From positions 1 to 64,000 of the forward strand of contig CALAXT010000056.1 of NCBI GenBank assembly GCA_937895435.1: 64,000 nt of DNA, read 5' to 3'. How positions within the stretch are numbered: position 1 is the first letter of the stretch; each line of letters starts with the position of its first letter. Both the position numbers and the translations under genes were made by a program. Positions 1 through 7,181 of this stretch are shown here, piece by piece. The notes below the pieces were generated by a model, which did no database searches, was not told the DNA's origin, and saw only the letters and a list, made by a program, of their open reading frames with translations. Origin of the DNA: an uncultured Paracoccaceae bacterium (GTDB lineage: Bacteria; Pseudomonadota; Alphaproteobacteria; Rhodobacterales; Rhodobacteraceae).

Positions 1-611
1 TTTAAGCCTTTGCGCACCCAAAATAAAAACGCGGTCGCAAGAACCCCAATAACCAACGTGTAAGGATTGGTTTCAGAAATATGCGCAAAGATCGACCCCA
101 GCAAATCCACCAAAGTGTGGCCGCCCGCTTTTACGCCCAAAATATGCTTCAACTGGCTGGCCGCAATCAAAATGCCCGAGGCGGTGATAAACCCCGCAAT
201 GACTGGATGCGATAAAAAATTGGCCAAAAACCCCAGCCGCAACACCCCCATCACCAACAAAATTGACCCCGACAGCCCCGCCAGAGTCAGCGCAGCCACG
301 CCATAGCCCATACTGCCTTGCTCAGCGATTGTGCCAATCGCTGCCGCTGTCATCAACGACACAACCGCCACCGGCCCCACCGCCAACGCCCGGCTGGTGC
401 CAAAAATCGCATAAAGCAAGATTGGCGCGATTGAGGCATAAAGCCCAGCCTCAGGGGGCAAGCCCGCCAAAAGCGCGTAAGCCAAAGATTGTGGGATCAG
501 CATGATCGTAACGATCACCGCTGCCGTCACATCATTGGTCAGCGCCCCACGATTATATTGCGGGCCCCATTGCAGTATGGGCACAAAGCGTTTCAGACGG
601 GACATAGACAT
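1..611 (-). CDS. SulP-family anion permease, N-terminal part (cut by window edge)
   Basis: About 203 N-terminal residues of a SulP (SLC26-type) inorganic anion permease are visible; the rest, including any STAS domain, lies beyond the left edge. The reading frame starts MSMSRLKRFVPILQ and soon shows the family hallmark PQSLAYALLAGLPPEAGLY at about residues 36-54, followed by alternating hydrophobic helices. Family members move sulfate, bicarbonate or other anions across the inner membrane. It lies 93 bases downstream of the sulfur-oxidation genes on the same strand, so sulfate is the attractive substrate, but this is inference. Two in-frame ATGs (611 and 605) are possible and neither has a strong ribosome binding site. 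Confidence 0.85.
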   Translation of the reverse strand, partial: MSMSRLKRFVPILQWGPQYNRGALTNDVTAAVIVTIMLIPQSLAYALLAGLPPEAGLYASIAPILLYAIFGTSRALAVGPVAVVSLMTAAAIGTIAEQGSMGYGVAALTLAGLSGSILLVMGVLRLGFLANFLSHPVIAGFITASGILIAASQLKHILGVKAGGHTLVDLLGSIFAHISETNPYTLVIGVLATAFLFWVRKGL

Positions 612-685
612 CGCAACATTCCAGAATAAAATGGGCTGCCCTGCCCCATATTGGGGCAAGACCAACAGGCATAAGACCACGGCGT

Positions 686-713
686 GCAGATCAGGGCGTG
701 CAGATCAGGGCGT
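686..713. repeat. 14-bp tandem direct repeat over the stop codon of the flavoprotein gene
   Basis: GCAGATCAGGGCGT occurs at 686-699 and again, immediately adjacent, at 700-713. The stop codon of the phosphatase/SQR gene (705-707, read on the minus strand) lies in the second unit. It looks like replication slippage at the 3' end of the gene. Confidence 0.85.
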
Positions 714-2378
714 GGTGATTTTTTCAGGCTTTGCCATCCACTCTTTCCCGCGCAACATCGCTTTCCAGTAAATGGGCGGCAGCACCTTTTCTTTTAAAAA
801 CCACGCAGCGCGGGTTGGGGTTGTGCCATCAACCAGCCATTTGGGGAAACTGGGCAACATGACACCGCCATAGCCAAATTCCGCCAATACGATCTTGCCA
901 CGCTCTACCGTCAGTGGGCAGGAACCATAGCCATTGTACTGCGCAACAGCCCCACCACCCGCGATATCAGCGGCAATATTTTCCGCCACAATTGGTGCCT
1001 GAATACGCGCCGCTGCAGCCGTTTTGGCATTGGGTGCATTCATCGCATCGCCCAATGACCAGATATTGTCATAGTGTTTGTGGCGCAACGTCGCCTGGTC
1101 CACATCGACCCAACCCGCTGCATCAGCCAAAGGTGAGGCACGAATAAAGTCAGGTGCCGTTTGCGGGGGGCAGACATGCATCATGTCAAAACTCATCGAC
1201 ACCCGCTCTTTTGGCTGATCGGGGCGGGCCACTTCAAACCATGCAGTTTTTGACGCACCATCCACCGCAACCAAATTGTGAAAAAAGTTCAGCTGAGCGC
1301 CGTATTTCTGCACATATTTTTCAAGGGCAGGCACATAGTCTTTCACCCCAAACAACACACCACCTGCGTTGTTGAAATGAATATCAATATCCTTCAAAAC
1401 GCCCCGCCGGTACCAATTATCGCCAGAAAGATACATGGCCTTTTGCGGCGCACCTGCACATTTGATCGGCATCGGTGGCTGGGTAAAGATTGCCCTGCCC
1501 GATTTCATGCCCTGAACCAATTCCCAAGTATAGGGCGCCAGATCATAGCGATAGTTCGACGTCACGCCATTGCGCCCCAGCGTTTCCACCAGACCTTCAA
1601 TCCGGTTCCAGTCCAGCTTAATCCCCGGGCAAACGACCAGACGGGTGTATTTTACAACCCGACAGCCTTCCAAAATCACCACATTTTTGGCTGGCTCAAA
1701 CGCCGCGACGGCTGCTTTAATCCATTTCACCCCACGCGGGATTAACGAGGCCATGGTGCGCGCAGTATCCTCAGCATCAAAGATACCACCCCCAACCATC
1801 GTCCAGCCCGGCTGATAGTAATGCACATCGGCTGGGTCGATGACGGCAATGCTTTGATGTGGCAAACGCGACCGCAGGCTGGATGCAGCCGCAATACCAG
1901 CGGCCCCCGCGCCGACAATCACGATATCGTAGCTGGCATCCGCCAAATCCGTGGGCGCTTTGCCACCATTGGCAATACGGCGCACAGCGCCCGACATGTC
2001 ATATCCTGCAGCTTTGGCCGTTGACAAAATTTCAGCCAGCGGCAGCCGCCCACCCTCAGACAAAGACCAAAGCGTAGCAGACCTTGTGCCTGTGCGGCAA
2101 AACGCCAAAACGGGTTTTGGCAGGCTGTGCAATGCCGCATCAAACGCGGCCACGTCCTCGTCTGACACCGCGCCACTGACAACCGGTACATAAGCCGCCT
2201 GCATTCCCAAGGCTTCAGCCGCAGCTGAAATCTCGGCAAAGCTGGGCTGATCGCCCCCCTCACCATCGGGGCGGTTGCACATCACGGAACGAAATCCAGC
2301 AGCTTTAAGTGCTTCCATGTCAGACGGCGCAATTTGCGCCGTCACAGAAAGTGTCTTTGTGATTGATTTAATTTCCAT
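705..2378 (-). CDS. Fused cysteine-phosphatase-like domain and sulfide:quinone-oxidoreductase-like flavoprotein
   Basis: Two domains are visible in 557 residues. Residues about 1-110 are a DUF442/TIGR01244 phosphatase-like domain with the loop FCRTGTRSATLW. From about residue 150 a Rossmann FAD fold starts (DIVIVGAGAAGIAAAS) and continues as a sulfide:quinone oxidoreductase type enzyme with the cysteines of VVCPG, IKCAG and HVCPP and a second FAD contact SLGDAMNAPNAKTAAA. SQRs oxidise sulfide at the inner membrane and pass electrons to quinone. In related bacteria the DUF442 domain is linked to the persulfide-dioxygenase-like hydrolase, which here is the next gene upstream. Start at 2378 follows GGGGGAATAAA. 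The start region is duplicated in tandem (see the repeat at 2359-2422). Confidence 0.88.
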   Translation of the reverse strand: MEIKSITKTLSVTAQIAPSDMEALKAAGFRSVMCNRPDGEGGDQPSFAEISAAAEALGMQAAYVPVVSGAVSDEDVAAFDAALHSLPKPVLAFCRTGTRSATLWSLSEGGRLPLAEILSTAKAAGYDMSGAVRRIANGGKAPTDLADASYDIVIVGAGAAGIAAASSLRSRLPHQSIAVIDPADVHYYQPGWTMVGGGIFDAEDTARTMASLIPRGVKWIKAAVAAFEPAKNVVILEGCRVVKYTRLVVCPGIKLDWNRIEGLVETLGRNGVTSNYRYDLAPYTWELVQGMKSGRAIFTQPPMPIKCAGAPQKAMYLSGDNWYRRGVLKDIDIHFNNAGGVLFGVKDYVPALEKYVQKYGAQLNFFHNLVAVDGASKTAWFEVARPDQPKERVSMSFDMMHVCPPQTAPDFIRASPLADAAGWVDVDQATLRHKHYDNIWSLGDAMNAPNAKTAAAARIQAPIVAENIAADIAGGGAVAQYNGYGSCPLTVERGKIVLAEFGYGGVMLPSFPKWLVDGTTPTRAAWFLKEKVLPPIYWKAMLRGKEWMAKPEKITTP

Positions 2379-2410
2379 TTTATTCCCCCGGTGATTGATT
2401 TAATTTCCAT
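2342..2410 (-). other. 22-codon out-of-frame ORF created by the 32-bp duplication
   Basis: The upstream copy of the duplicated start region carries its own GGGGGAATAAA-ATG. Because the repeat is 32 bp, not a multiple of three, this ATG (2408-2410) reads a different frame: MEIKSITGGIKWKLN and so on, stopping at TGA (2342-2344) inside the beginning of the flavoprotein gene. It is best seen as a decoy or leader ORF that overlaps the true start at 2378; translation is inferred only from the copied ribosome binding site. Confidence 0.55.
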
Positions 2411-2422
2411 TTTATTCCCCCG
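2359..2422. repeat. Perfect 32-bp tandem duplication covering a gene start
   Basis: Bases 2359-2390 and 2391-2422 are identical over 32 bp. The unit contains the ribosome binding site, the ATG and the first six codons of the phosphatase/SQR gene on the minus strand. Only the 2359-2390 copy is in frame with the gene. Confidence 0.97.
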
Positions 2423-2439
2423 CCCCCACATGCACCCGC

Positions 2440-3324
2440 TCAGAGTCCGTTTACCGGAACTTTCAGCATCGCACGCCCATCTTTATCTGTCGGTATTTCG
2501 CCCGCCCGCATGTTCACCTGTAACGAGGGAATGATCAGCCGAGGCATGCCCAACTGGGCGTCCCGCTCGGTGCGAAAGCGCACGAATTCTTCTTTGGTTT
2601 TGCCTGCACCCACGTGAATGTTATGGGCCTTTTCTTCGCCTACAGTGGTTTCCCACTGAATGTCGCGACCATTGGGGCCGTAATCGTGACACATGAACAG
2701 CCGCATCTCATCGGGCAAAGACAGCACTTTTTGAATGCTGTCATAAAGTGCACCGGCGTCACCACCGGGAAAATCGGCGCGGGCTGACCCGCCATCGGGC
2801 ATAAAGAGCGTATCGCCCACAAAGGCTGCGTTGCCCATGACATGCACCATACACGCAGGCGTGTGGCCGGGGGTATAGATCGCAACAGCCGTCAGCCCAC
2901 CAATCTGATAGCTATCGCCGTCTTTAAACAGCGCGTCAAACTGGCTGCCATCGCGCTGAAATTCAGTGCCTTCGTTAAAGACTTTGCCAAACACATCTTG
3001 CACGACGATGATCTTGTCACCGATCCCGATTTTTCCGCCCAACCGCGCCTGGATATAGGGCGCGGCCGACAGATGGTCGGCATGAACATGGGTTTCAATA
3101 ATCCACTGCAACGCCAGACCTTGGGCTTTGACATGCGCAATCATCGCATCAGCATGGTCATAGGTGATCCGCCCTGCGGCGTAATCAATATCCATAACGC
3201 TATCAACGATGGCGCAAGCGTTAGAGCCGGGATCTTTCACAATATAGCTGATGGTGTTGGTCGCCTCATCAAAAAAGGCGGTGACCTCTGGTTTGACATC
3301 CATGGCTATGGGAAAGCTTGTCAT
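2440..3324 (-). CDS. MBL-fold metallo-hydrolase, persulfide-dioxygenase/Blh-like
   Basis: This 294-residue protein carries the metallo-beta-lactamase signature ETHVHADHLSAA, then HTPACMVH, the GDTLFMPDGGSARADFPGG segment and FMCHDYG, the metal-ligand order of the ETHE1/Blh branch. Those enzymes oxidise glutathione persulfide to sulfite, the step after sulfide oxidation. The start is placed at 3324 because AAGGAG ends six bases before that ATG; the ATG at 3327 would leave only three. Its 3' end is 61 bases from the flavoprotein start on the same strand, so the two probably work together: sulfide to persulfide, persulfide to sulfite. The exact substrate cannot be read from the sequence. Confidence 0.85.
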   Translation of the reverse strand: MTSFPIAMDVKPEVTAFFDEATNTISYIVKDPGSNACAIVDSVMDIDYAAGRITYDHADAMIAHVKAQGLALQWIIETHVHADHLSAAPYIQARLGGKIGIGDKIIVVQDVFGKVFNEGTEFQRDGSQFDALFKDGDSYQIGGLTAVAIYTPGHTPACMVHVMGNAAFVGDTLFMPDGGSARADFPGGDAGALYDSIQKVLSLPDEMRLFMCHDYGPNGRDIQWETTVGEEKAHNIHVGAGKTKEEFVRFRTERDAQLGMPRLIIPSLQVNMRAGEIPTDKDGRAMLKVPVNGL

Positions 3325-3356
3325 CATGATCTCCTTTGATCCAATGGGATGCGCGC

Positions 3357-3782
3357 TCAGGCTGCGCGCGTCAATTTTACGTTCAGCCACTTGGCCGCGA
3401 ATATGCCGCAGATCAAAGCTGCAACAAAAATGAAAACGCTGATCTGCCCAGTGCCCAGCGCGGGCAATGCACCGCCTGGGCAAAAACCCGCAATACCCCA
3501 GCCAATCCCAAAAATCCCAGATCCCAGCAGCAATCGCGGGTCAAGTTTGCGGTTGGTAGGCAACTGAAAGCTGGTTTCAAAAACGGGCGCAGGCCGCGCC
3601 AGCACCAAACGATAGCCGATAAAAGTCGTGATCACTGCCCCCCCCATTACAAACACCAAACTTGGGTCCCATGTGCCTGCAAAATCAAAGAAATTGATCA
3701 CCTTGGCGGGGTTCGCCATGCCCGAAAGCGCAATACCCACACCAAAAATCAGCCCAATCAAATAGCCAAAGACAAGACGCAT
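3357..3782 (-). CDS. pmpB: YeeE/YedE-family sulfur transporter half, PmpB-like (DUF6691)
   Basis: A 141-residue, mostly hydrophobic protein with about four membrane helices. It has GIALSGMANPAKVINFFD near the N-terminus and the GFCPGGALPALGTG motif with the conserved cysteine at about residue 106. This matches the second half of split YeeE/YedE proteins (pmpB), which import sulfur compounds such as thiosulfate. Its start lies three bases after the stop of pmpA, so the two are translated together. It lies just upstream of the metallo-hydrolase (32 bases) in the same transcription unit. Confidence 0.85.
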   Translation of the reverse strand: MRLVFGYLIGLIFGVGIALSGMANPAKVINFFDFAGTWDPSLVFVMGGAVITTFIGYRLVLARPAPVFETSFQLPTNRKLDPRLLLGSGIFGIGWGIAGFCPGGALPALGTGQISVFIFVAALICGIFAAKWLNVKLTRAA

Positions 3783-3785
3783 ATC

Positions 3786-4217
3786 TCAGGCCCCCAACAC
3801 GTGACGAATGATGTAAACGGTGACCGTTGTCGTGGCCATAAACGACAGGGTCGCCGCAATGGAGCGCGGCGACAACCGCGCCATGCCACAGACCCCGTGC
3901 CCCGAGGTGCAGCCCGACCCAAAGGTCACACCCACCCCCACGATAAACCCACCGATGATCAGCATCGGCAATGAGGCGGGCACCTGAACTGCAGGCATTG
4001 CACCGGTCACCCCCCACACCACGGCAGGTCCGGTCACCATGCCGGCCATCACCGCCGCACGCCAAACAAAATCACGCCGGGATACCGGGGCGATCAGACC
4101 GGCCAGAATGCCCGTGGCCCCCATGATTCGTCCCAAAAACAGCATCAGCAGTGTCGCGGCAAGGCCAATCAAAACCCCACCTGCCAGCGATTGAAAGGGC
4201 GTAAAATCTGTTTCCAT
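3786..4217 (-). CDS. pmpA: YeeE/YedE-family sulfur transporter half, PmpA-like
   Basis: This 143-residue membrane protein has the family motif GSGCTSGHGVCGM with two cysteines and about four hydrophobic helices. It pairs with pmpB to make one complete YeeE/YedE-type channel for reduced sulfur compounds. The start METDFTPFQS at 4217 is preferred over an upstream in-frame ATG at 4256, because family members begin close to this point and AAAGGG lies upstream. It is probably the first gene of the sulfur operon, with an inverted repeat upstream at 4353-4365. Confidence 0.85.
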   Translation of the reverse strand: METDFTPFQSLAGGVLIGLAATLLMLFLGRIMGATGILAGLIAPVSRRDFVWRAAVMAGMVTGPAVVWGVTGAMPAVQVPASLPMLIIGGFIVGVGVTFGSGCTSGHGVCGMARLSPRSIAATLSFMATTTVTVYIIRHVLGA

Positions 4218-4352
4218 TCCATTAAACCCTTTGTCTGCGGTGACCGGGGCCACCATGGCCAGTTCCGGGGCTTTTCATCGTGTCAGGCACGGCGTTGCCC
4301 CCACTCATTCCAAATATTATGTCATCTTTAATGCAAAACGTGGGCGGCTTCT

Positions 4353-4365
4353 GTGACCAAGTCAC
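4353..4365. promoter_or_regulatory. Inverted repeat GTGAC-N3-GTCAC upstream of pmpA
   Basis: GTGAC (4353-4357) and GTCAC (4361-4365) form a 5-bp inverted repeat with a 3-bp spacer, within TGTGACCAAGTCACCA. The half sites resemble Crp/Fnr-type operators, though the spacing is shorter than the classical one. It lies 136 bases upstream of pmpA and just after the Crp/Fnr-type gene. Binding by that regulator is a guess. Confidence 0.35.
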
Positions 4366-4404
4366 CAAAGCGGGCGAAAGCACGGGCCCAGGTCAAGATG
4401 GCCC

Positions 4405-5064
4405 CTAAGTCGCGGCTAAATGTATCAGATGGTTGCGGTCTAAAATCATCACAACGCCCCGTGCCTGCGCCACCCATCCGCGGCGCTGAAATTCCAACAG
4501 CTGGCGCGAAATAACCTCGCGGGCAGTGCCAAGTTCAACCGACAATTGTTGATGCGTGATACGCAGGCTGTCTTGGCCTTGCGACAAATCCAACAGCTTT
4601 TGCGCCAGCCGGATATCCATCCGCTGAAACGCAATTTCATCGATCAAAAAGAACAGGTCCGTCATTCGCTTGGAATAAGCAGAAAACACAAAATTGCGAA
4701 AGGCGGGCGCCCTCGCCACCAGATCGTCAAACACCTCCTGCGGGATGGCGACGGCCTCAATATCCGTCTCGGCAATGCCTTCGGCGGCATAGGCTTGGCC
4801 TGCCAACAAACAGGCCGCCGTCAAAACGCAGCTTTCCCCCGCCTGAATGCGAAACAGCACAATCTCACGCCCCGCATCCGAAACCTGTTGCACCCGGACC
4901 GAACCTTTCAGCATCAACAGCAGATTTTCCGCCCGCTTGCCGGGGCCAAACGCAACCGTGCCCTTGGGCATTGCCACCAAGCGGCCGCGCGCCAACAACA
5001 ATGCACGGATGTCGTCATCTAATCCGCGCAGCCCCTCAAAGCGGTCAATCCACAGTGGCGCCAT
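4405..5064 (-). CDS. Crp/Fnr-family transcriptional regulator
   Basis: The 219 residues show a cyclic-nucleotide-binding-type beta barrel (about 30-115), a long dimer helix, and a C-terminal winged helix with the recognition segment TAREVISRQLLEF. The N-terminal cysteine cluster of oxygen-sensing Fnr is absent; the only cysteines are C79 and C85 (ESCVLTAACLL) inside the barrel, so it is not a classical Fnr. Its ATG shares a base with the stop of the Rrf2 gene (TAATG), so the pair is translationally coupled. The sulfur genes start 187 bases downstream on the same strand and are a plausible target. The ligand is not known from sequence. Confidence 0.88.
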   Translation of the reverse strand: MAPLWIDRFEGLRGLDDDIRALLLARGRLVAMPKGTVAFGPGKRAENLLLMLKGSVRVQQVSDAGREIVLFRIQAGESCVLTAACLLAGQAYAAEGIAETDIEAVAIPQEVFDDLVARAPAFRNFVFSAYSKRMTDLFFLIDEIAFQRMDIRLAQKLLDLSQGQDSLRITHQQLSVELGTAREVISRQLLEFQRRGWVAQARGVVMILDRNHLIHLAAT

Positions 5065-5543
5065 TATGCCAATTCCACGGTCTGGGCCGTTTCCTGCGGC
5101 AAAGCCCCTGCACGCTCGGCTATTCGGTCAAGCAACGCACCCCGATTGGCCGCGATATCGGCAATGCTTAAACTATCGAGCACAGCCAAAAATGCCTGTG
5201 TCGCCTCTTGCAACGCGCGCGATAAACGACAAATGCCGATCAACGGGCAGGTATTGTGCACAGGGTTAAAACATTCAACGATGTCCAGCGGCCCCTCAGT
5301 CAGCCGCACCACAGCACCAACATTGATCTGATCAGCAGGGCGCGCCAAACGAAACCCACCGCCCCGGCCACGTACGGTTTCCAAATACCCCGCCTGCCCC
5401 AACGCATGCACAATTTTGACAATATGCGGACGTGCCAAACCATGCACGCGCACCACATCATCCACCCGCACAAGATCGGGCGCATGCAGCGCTGCAAACT
5501 GTAATGAGCGCAGCGCATAATTGGTGTAACTGGTAAGTTTCAT
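5064..5543 (-). CDS. nsrR: NsrR-like Rrf2-family iron-sulfur repressor
   Basis: A 159-residue Rrf2 protein: a winged helix from MKLTSYTNYALRSLQ, then three cysteines at C91, C99 and C105 (CFNPVHNTC, then GIC). This spacing (C-X7-C-X5-C) fits NsrR, the nitric-oxide-sensing Fe-S repressor, better than IscR. It faces cydAB, and the shared intergenic region holds two 11-1-11 inverted repeats of NsrR type, one next to each gene. The likely logic is autorepression and repression of the bd oxidase, released by nitric oxide. Family is clear; the NO role is inferred from cysteines, site and target. Confidence 0.82.
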   Translation of the reverse strand: MKLTSYTNYALRSLQFAALHAPDLVRVDDVVRVHGLARPHIVKIVHALGQAGYLETVRGRGGGFRLARPADQINVGAVVRLTEGPLDIVECFNPVHNTCPLIGICRLSRALQEATQAFLAVLDSLSIADIAANRGALLDRIAERAGALPQETAQTVELA

Positions 5544-5591
5544 TCTTGCCTCTTAGCCGATGGGGGCCCTTTGCACGTAGGGTTGACGTAT

Positions 5592-5614
5592 AAGTTATAT
5601 TTTAAATATTTGTT
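5592..5614. promoter_or_regulatory. NsrR-like operator next to nsrR
   Basis: Left half AAGTTATATTT (5592-5602), one base, right half AAATATTTGTT (5604-5614). The halves match as inverted repeats at 8 of 11 positions, and the 11-1-11 layout with an AAG...TTT/AAA centre is that of NsrR sites. It lies 48 bases upstream of the nsrR start. Confidence 0.6.
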
Positions 5615-5625
5615 TGACAATCCCG

Positions 5626-5651
5626 CCTGATCACCACCTCACCTGATCACC
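5626..5651. repeat. Direct repeat CCTGATCACC in the nsrR-cydA region
   Basis: CCTGATCACC occurs at 5626-5635 and 5642-5651, a 16-bp period, midway between the two NsrR-like sites. It may be a binding site for another regulator. No match to a known consensus is claimed. Confidence 0.6.
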
Positions 5652-5685
5652 CTGTCAACTGCAGATGCGACATCCCATCGCATCA

Positions 5686-5708
5686 AAGTTACATTTTAAA
5701 TATTTCTT
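5686..5708. promoter_or_regulatory. NsrR-like operator next to cydA
   Basis: Left half AAGTTACATTT (5686-5696), one base, right half AAATATTTCTT (5698-5708), 8 of 11 positions symmetric. It is nearly the same sequence as the site at 5592-5614 and ends 51 bases before the cydA start, where it would cover the promoter. Confidence 0.6.
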
Positions 5709-5759
5709 TTATTGAAACCTATGCTATACAGTTCTTTAGAAATCAGTTGGAGCCAACCC

Positions 5760-7169
5760 ATGCTGCAAGGTCTTAGCGCGGAGCTTCTGGCCCGCATCCA
5801 ATTTGCCTTTACCGTATCATTTCACATCATCTTTCCAGCCTTTTCGATTGGCCTGGCCAGCTATCTTGCCGTCCTGAATGCCCTTTGGCTGCGGACCAAA
5901 GATCAGACGTATCGTGCATTGTTTGATTATTGGAAAAAGATCTTTGCGATCGCATTTGGTATGGGTGTCGTGTCGGGCATTGTGATGTCGTATCAATTCG
6001 GCACGAACTGGAGCGTGTTTTCAGACAAAACCGGCCCAGTGCTTGGACCTTTGATGGCCTATGAGGTGCTATCGGCATTCTTTCTGGAAGCAGGGTTCTT
6101 GGGCATTATGCTTTTTGGCCGTGAACGGGTTGGCAACAGCCTGCACATGTTCGCAACTGCCATGGTGGCCTTTGGCACGCTGATGTCGGCCACATGGATT
6201 TTGGCCGTGAATTCTTGGATGCAAACACCCGCGGGCTACGGCATGAACGACTTGGGACAGTTTGTGCCAGAGGATTGGTGGGCCATCATCTTTAACCCAT
6301 CTTTCCCCTATCGTTTGGTGCATATGGTGCTGGCGGCCTATCTGACGACGGCCTTTGTGGTTGGCGGCGTTGGCGGATGGCATCTGTTGCGCAATCGCGC
6401 CGATACCGAGGCAAGGCGGATGTTTTCAATGGCAATGTGGATGGCCGTCATTGTGGCCCCGCTGCAGATTTTTGCGGGCGACATGCACGGGCTGAACACG
6501 TTAGAACACCAACCCGCCAAAGTCATGGCAATGGAAGGCCATTATGACAGTCACCCCGAAGGCGCGCCGTTGATTTTGTTTGGCATTCCAAACCCAACCG
6601 AAAAGCGAATTGACTATGCCATTGAAATTCCCAAAGCCTCAAGCCTGATCCTTAAACATGATCTAAACGCGCCCATGCTGGGTCTGGACACCATTCCAGA
6701 TGAGGATGAGCCCCCGGTTTTCATCGTGTTTTGGAGCTTTCGCGTGATGGTGGCCTTGGGCTTTGCCATGATGGGGCTTGGCGCTTGGGCGCTGTGGCGG
6801 CGCATGCGCGGCCAGCTTTATGAGGACCGCTGGCTGCACCGCGCGGCCATTGCGATGGGTCCAATGGGATTTGTGGCGGTGCTGGCGGGCTGGATCACAA
6901 CCGAGGTCGGCCGCCAGCCCTTTACCGTATACGGATTGCTGCGCACCAGCGACAGTCTGGCCCCCATTGCCGCACCGGCCGTAGCGACTTCGCTGGTGGC
7001 GTTTATCATCGTCTATTTCTTTGTTTTTGGCGCTGGCACATTTTACATTATGCGCATGATGGCCAAACCCGCATCAACCCCAAAATTGGGATTGCGCGCA
7101 GGCCCAATTCGCACCGCGGGCCTGACGCACGCACAACAACGCACGGCTCATACCGGGCAGAACGGCTGA
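5760..7169 (+). CDS. cydA: Cytochrome bd-type quinol oxidase subunit I (cyanide-insensitive type)
   Basis: A 469-residue multi-helix membrane protein starting MLQGLSAELLARIQFAFTV. The haem-ligand region FTVSFHIIFPAF, the second histidine segment FPYRLVHMVLAAY and GRQPFTVYGLLRTSDS are all present. The quinol-binding loop after GDMHGLNTLEHQPAK is short, as in CioA rather than the long-loop E. coli CydA. The enzyme oxidises ubiquinol with oxygen without pumping protons and tolerates NO, cyanide and sulfide. Start 5760 is chosen because TTGGAG lies seven bases upstream; earlier TTG/ATG codons at 5712 and 5721 lack a binding site. NsrR-like sites upstream and the sulfide genes nearby fit a role in stress respiration. 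Confidence 0.95.
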   Translation: MLQGLSAELLARIQFAFTVSFHIIFPAFSIGLASYLAVLNALWLRTKDQTYRALFDYWKKIFAIAFGMGVVSGIVMSYQFGTNWSVFSDKTGPVLGPLMAYEVLSAFFLEAGFLGIMLFGRERVGNSLHMFATAMVAFGTLMSATWILAVNSWMQTPAGYGMNDLGQFVPEDWWAIIFNPSFPYRLVHMVLAAYLTTAFVVGGVGGWHLLRNRADTEARRMFSMAMWMAVIVAPLQIFAGDMHGLNTLEHQPAKVMAMEGHYDSHPEGAPLILFGIPNPTEKRIDYAIEIPKASSLILKHDLNAPMLGLDTIPDEDEPPVFIVFWSFRVMVALGFAMMGLGAWALWRRMRGQLYEDRWLHRAAIAMGPMGFVAVLAGWITTEVGRQPFTVYGLLRTSDSLAPIAAPAVATSLVAFIIVYFFVFGAGTFYIMRMMAKPASTPKLGLRAGPIRTAGLTHAQQRTAHTGQNG

Positions 7170-7181
7170 CAGGAGCACATC

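Noticed and set aside
2842-3339. 165-codon plus-strand frame opposite the metallo-hydrolase
   Set aside because: Shadow of a well-supported gene with all its metal motifs.
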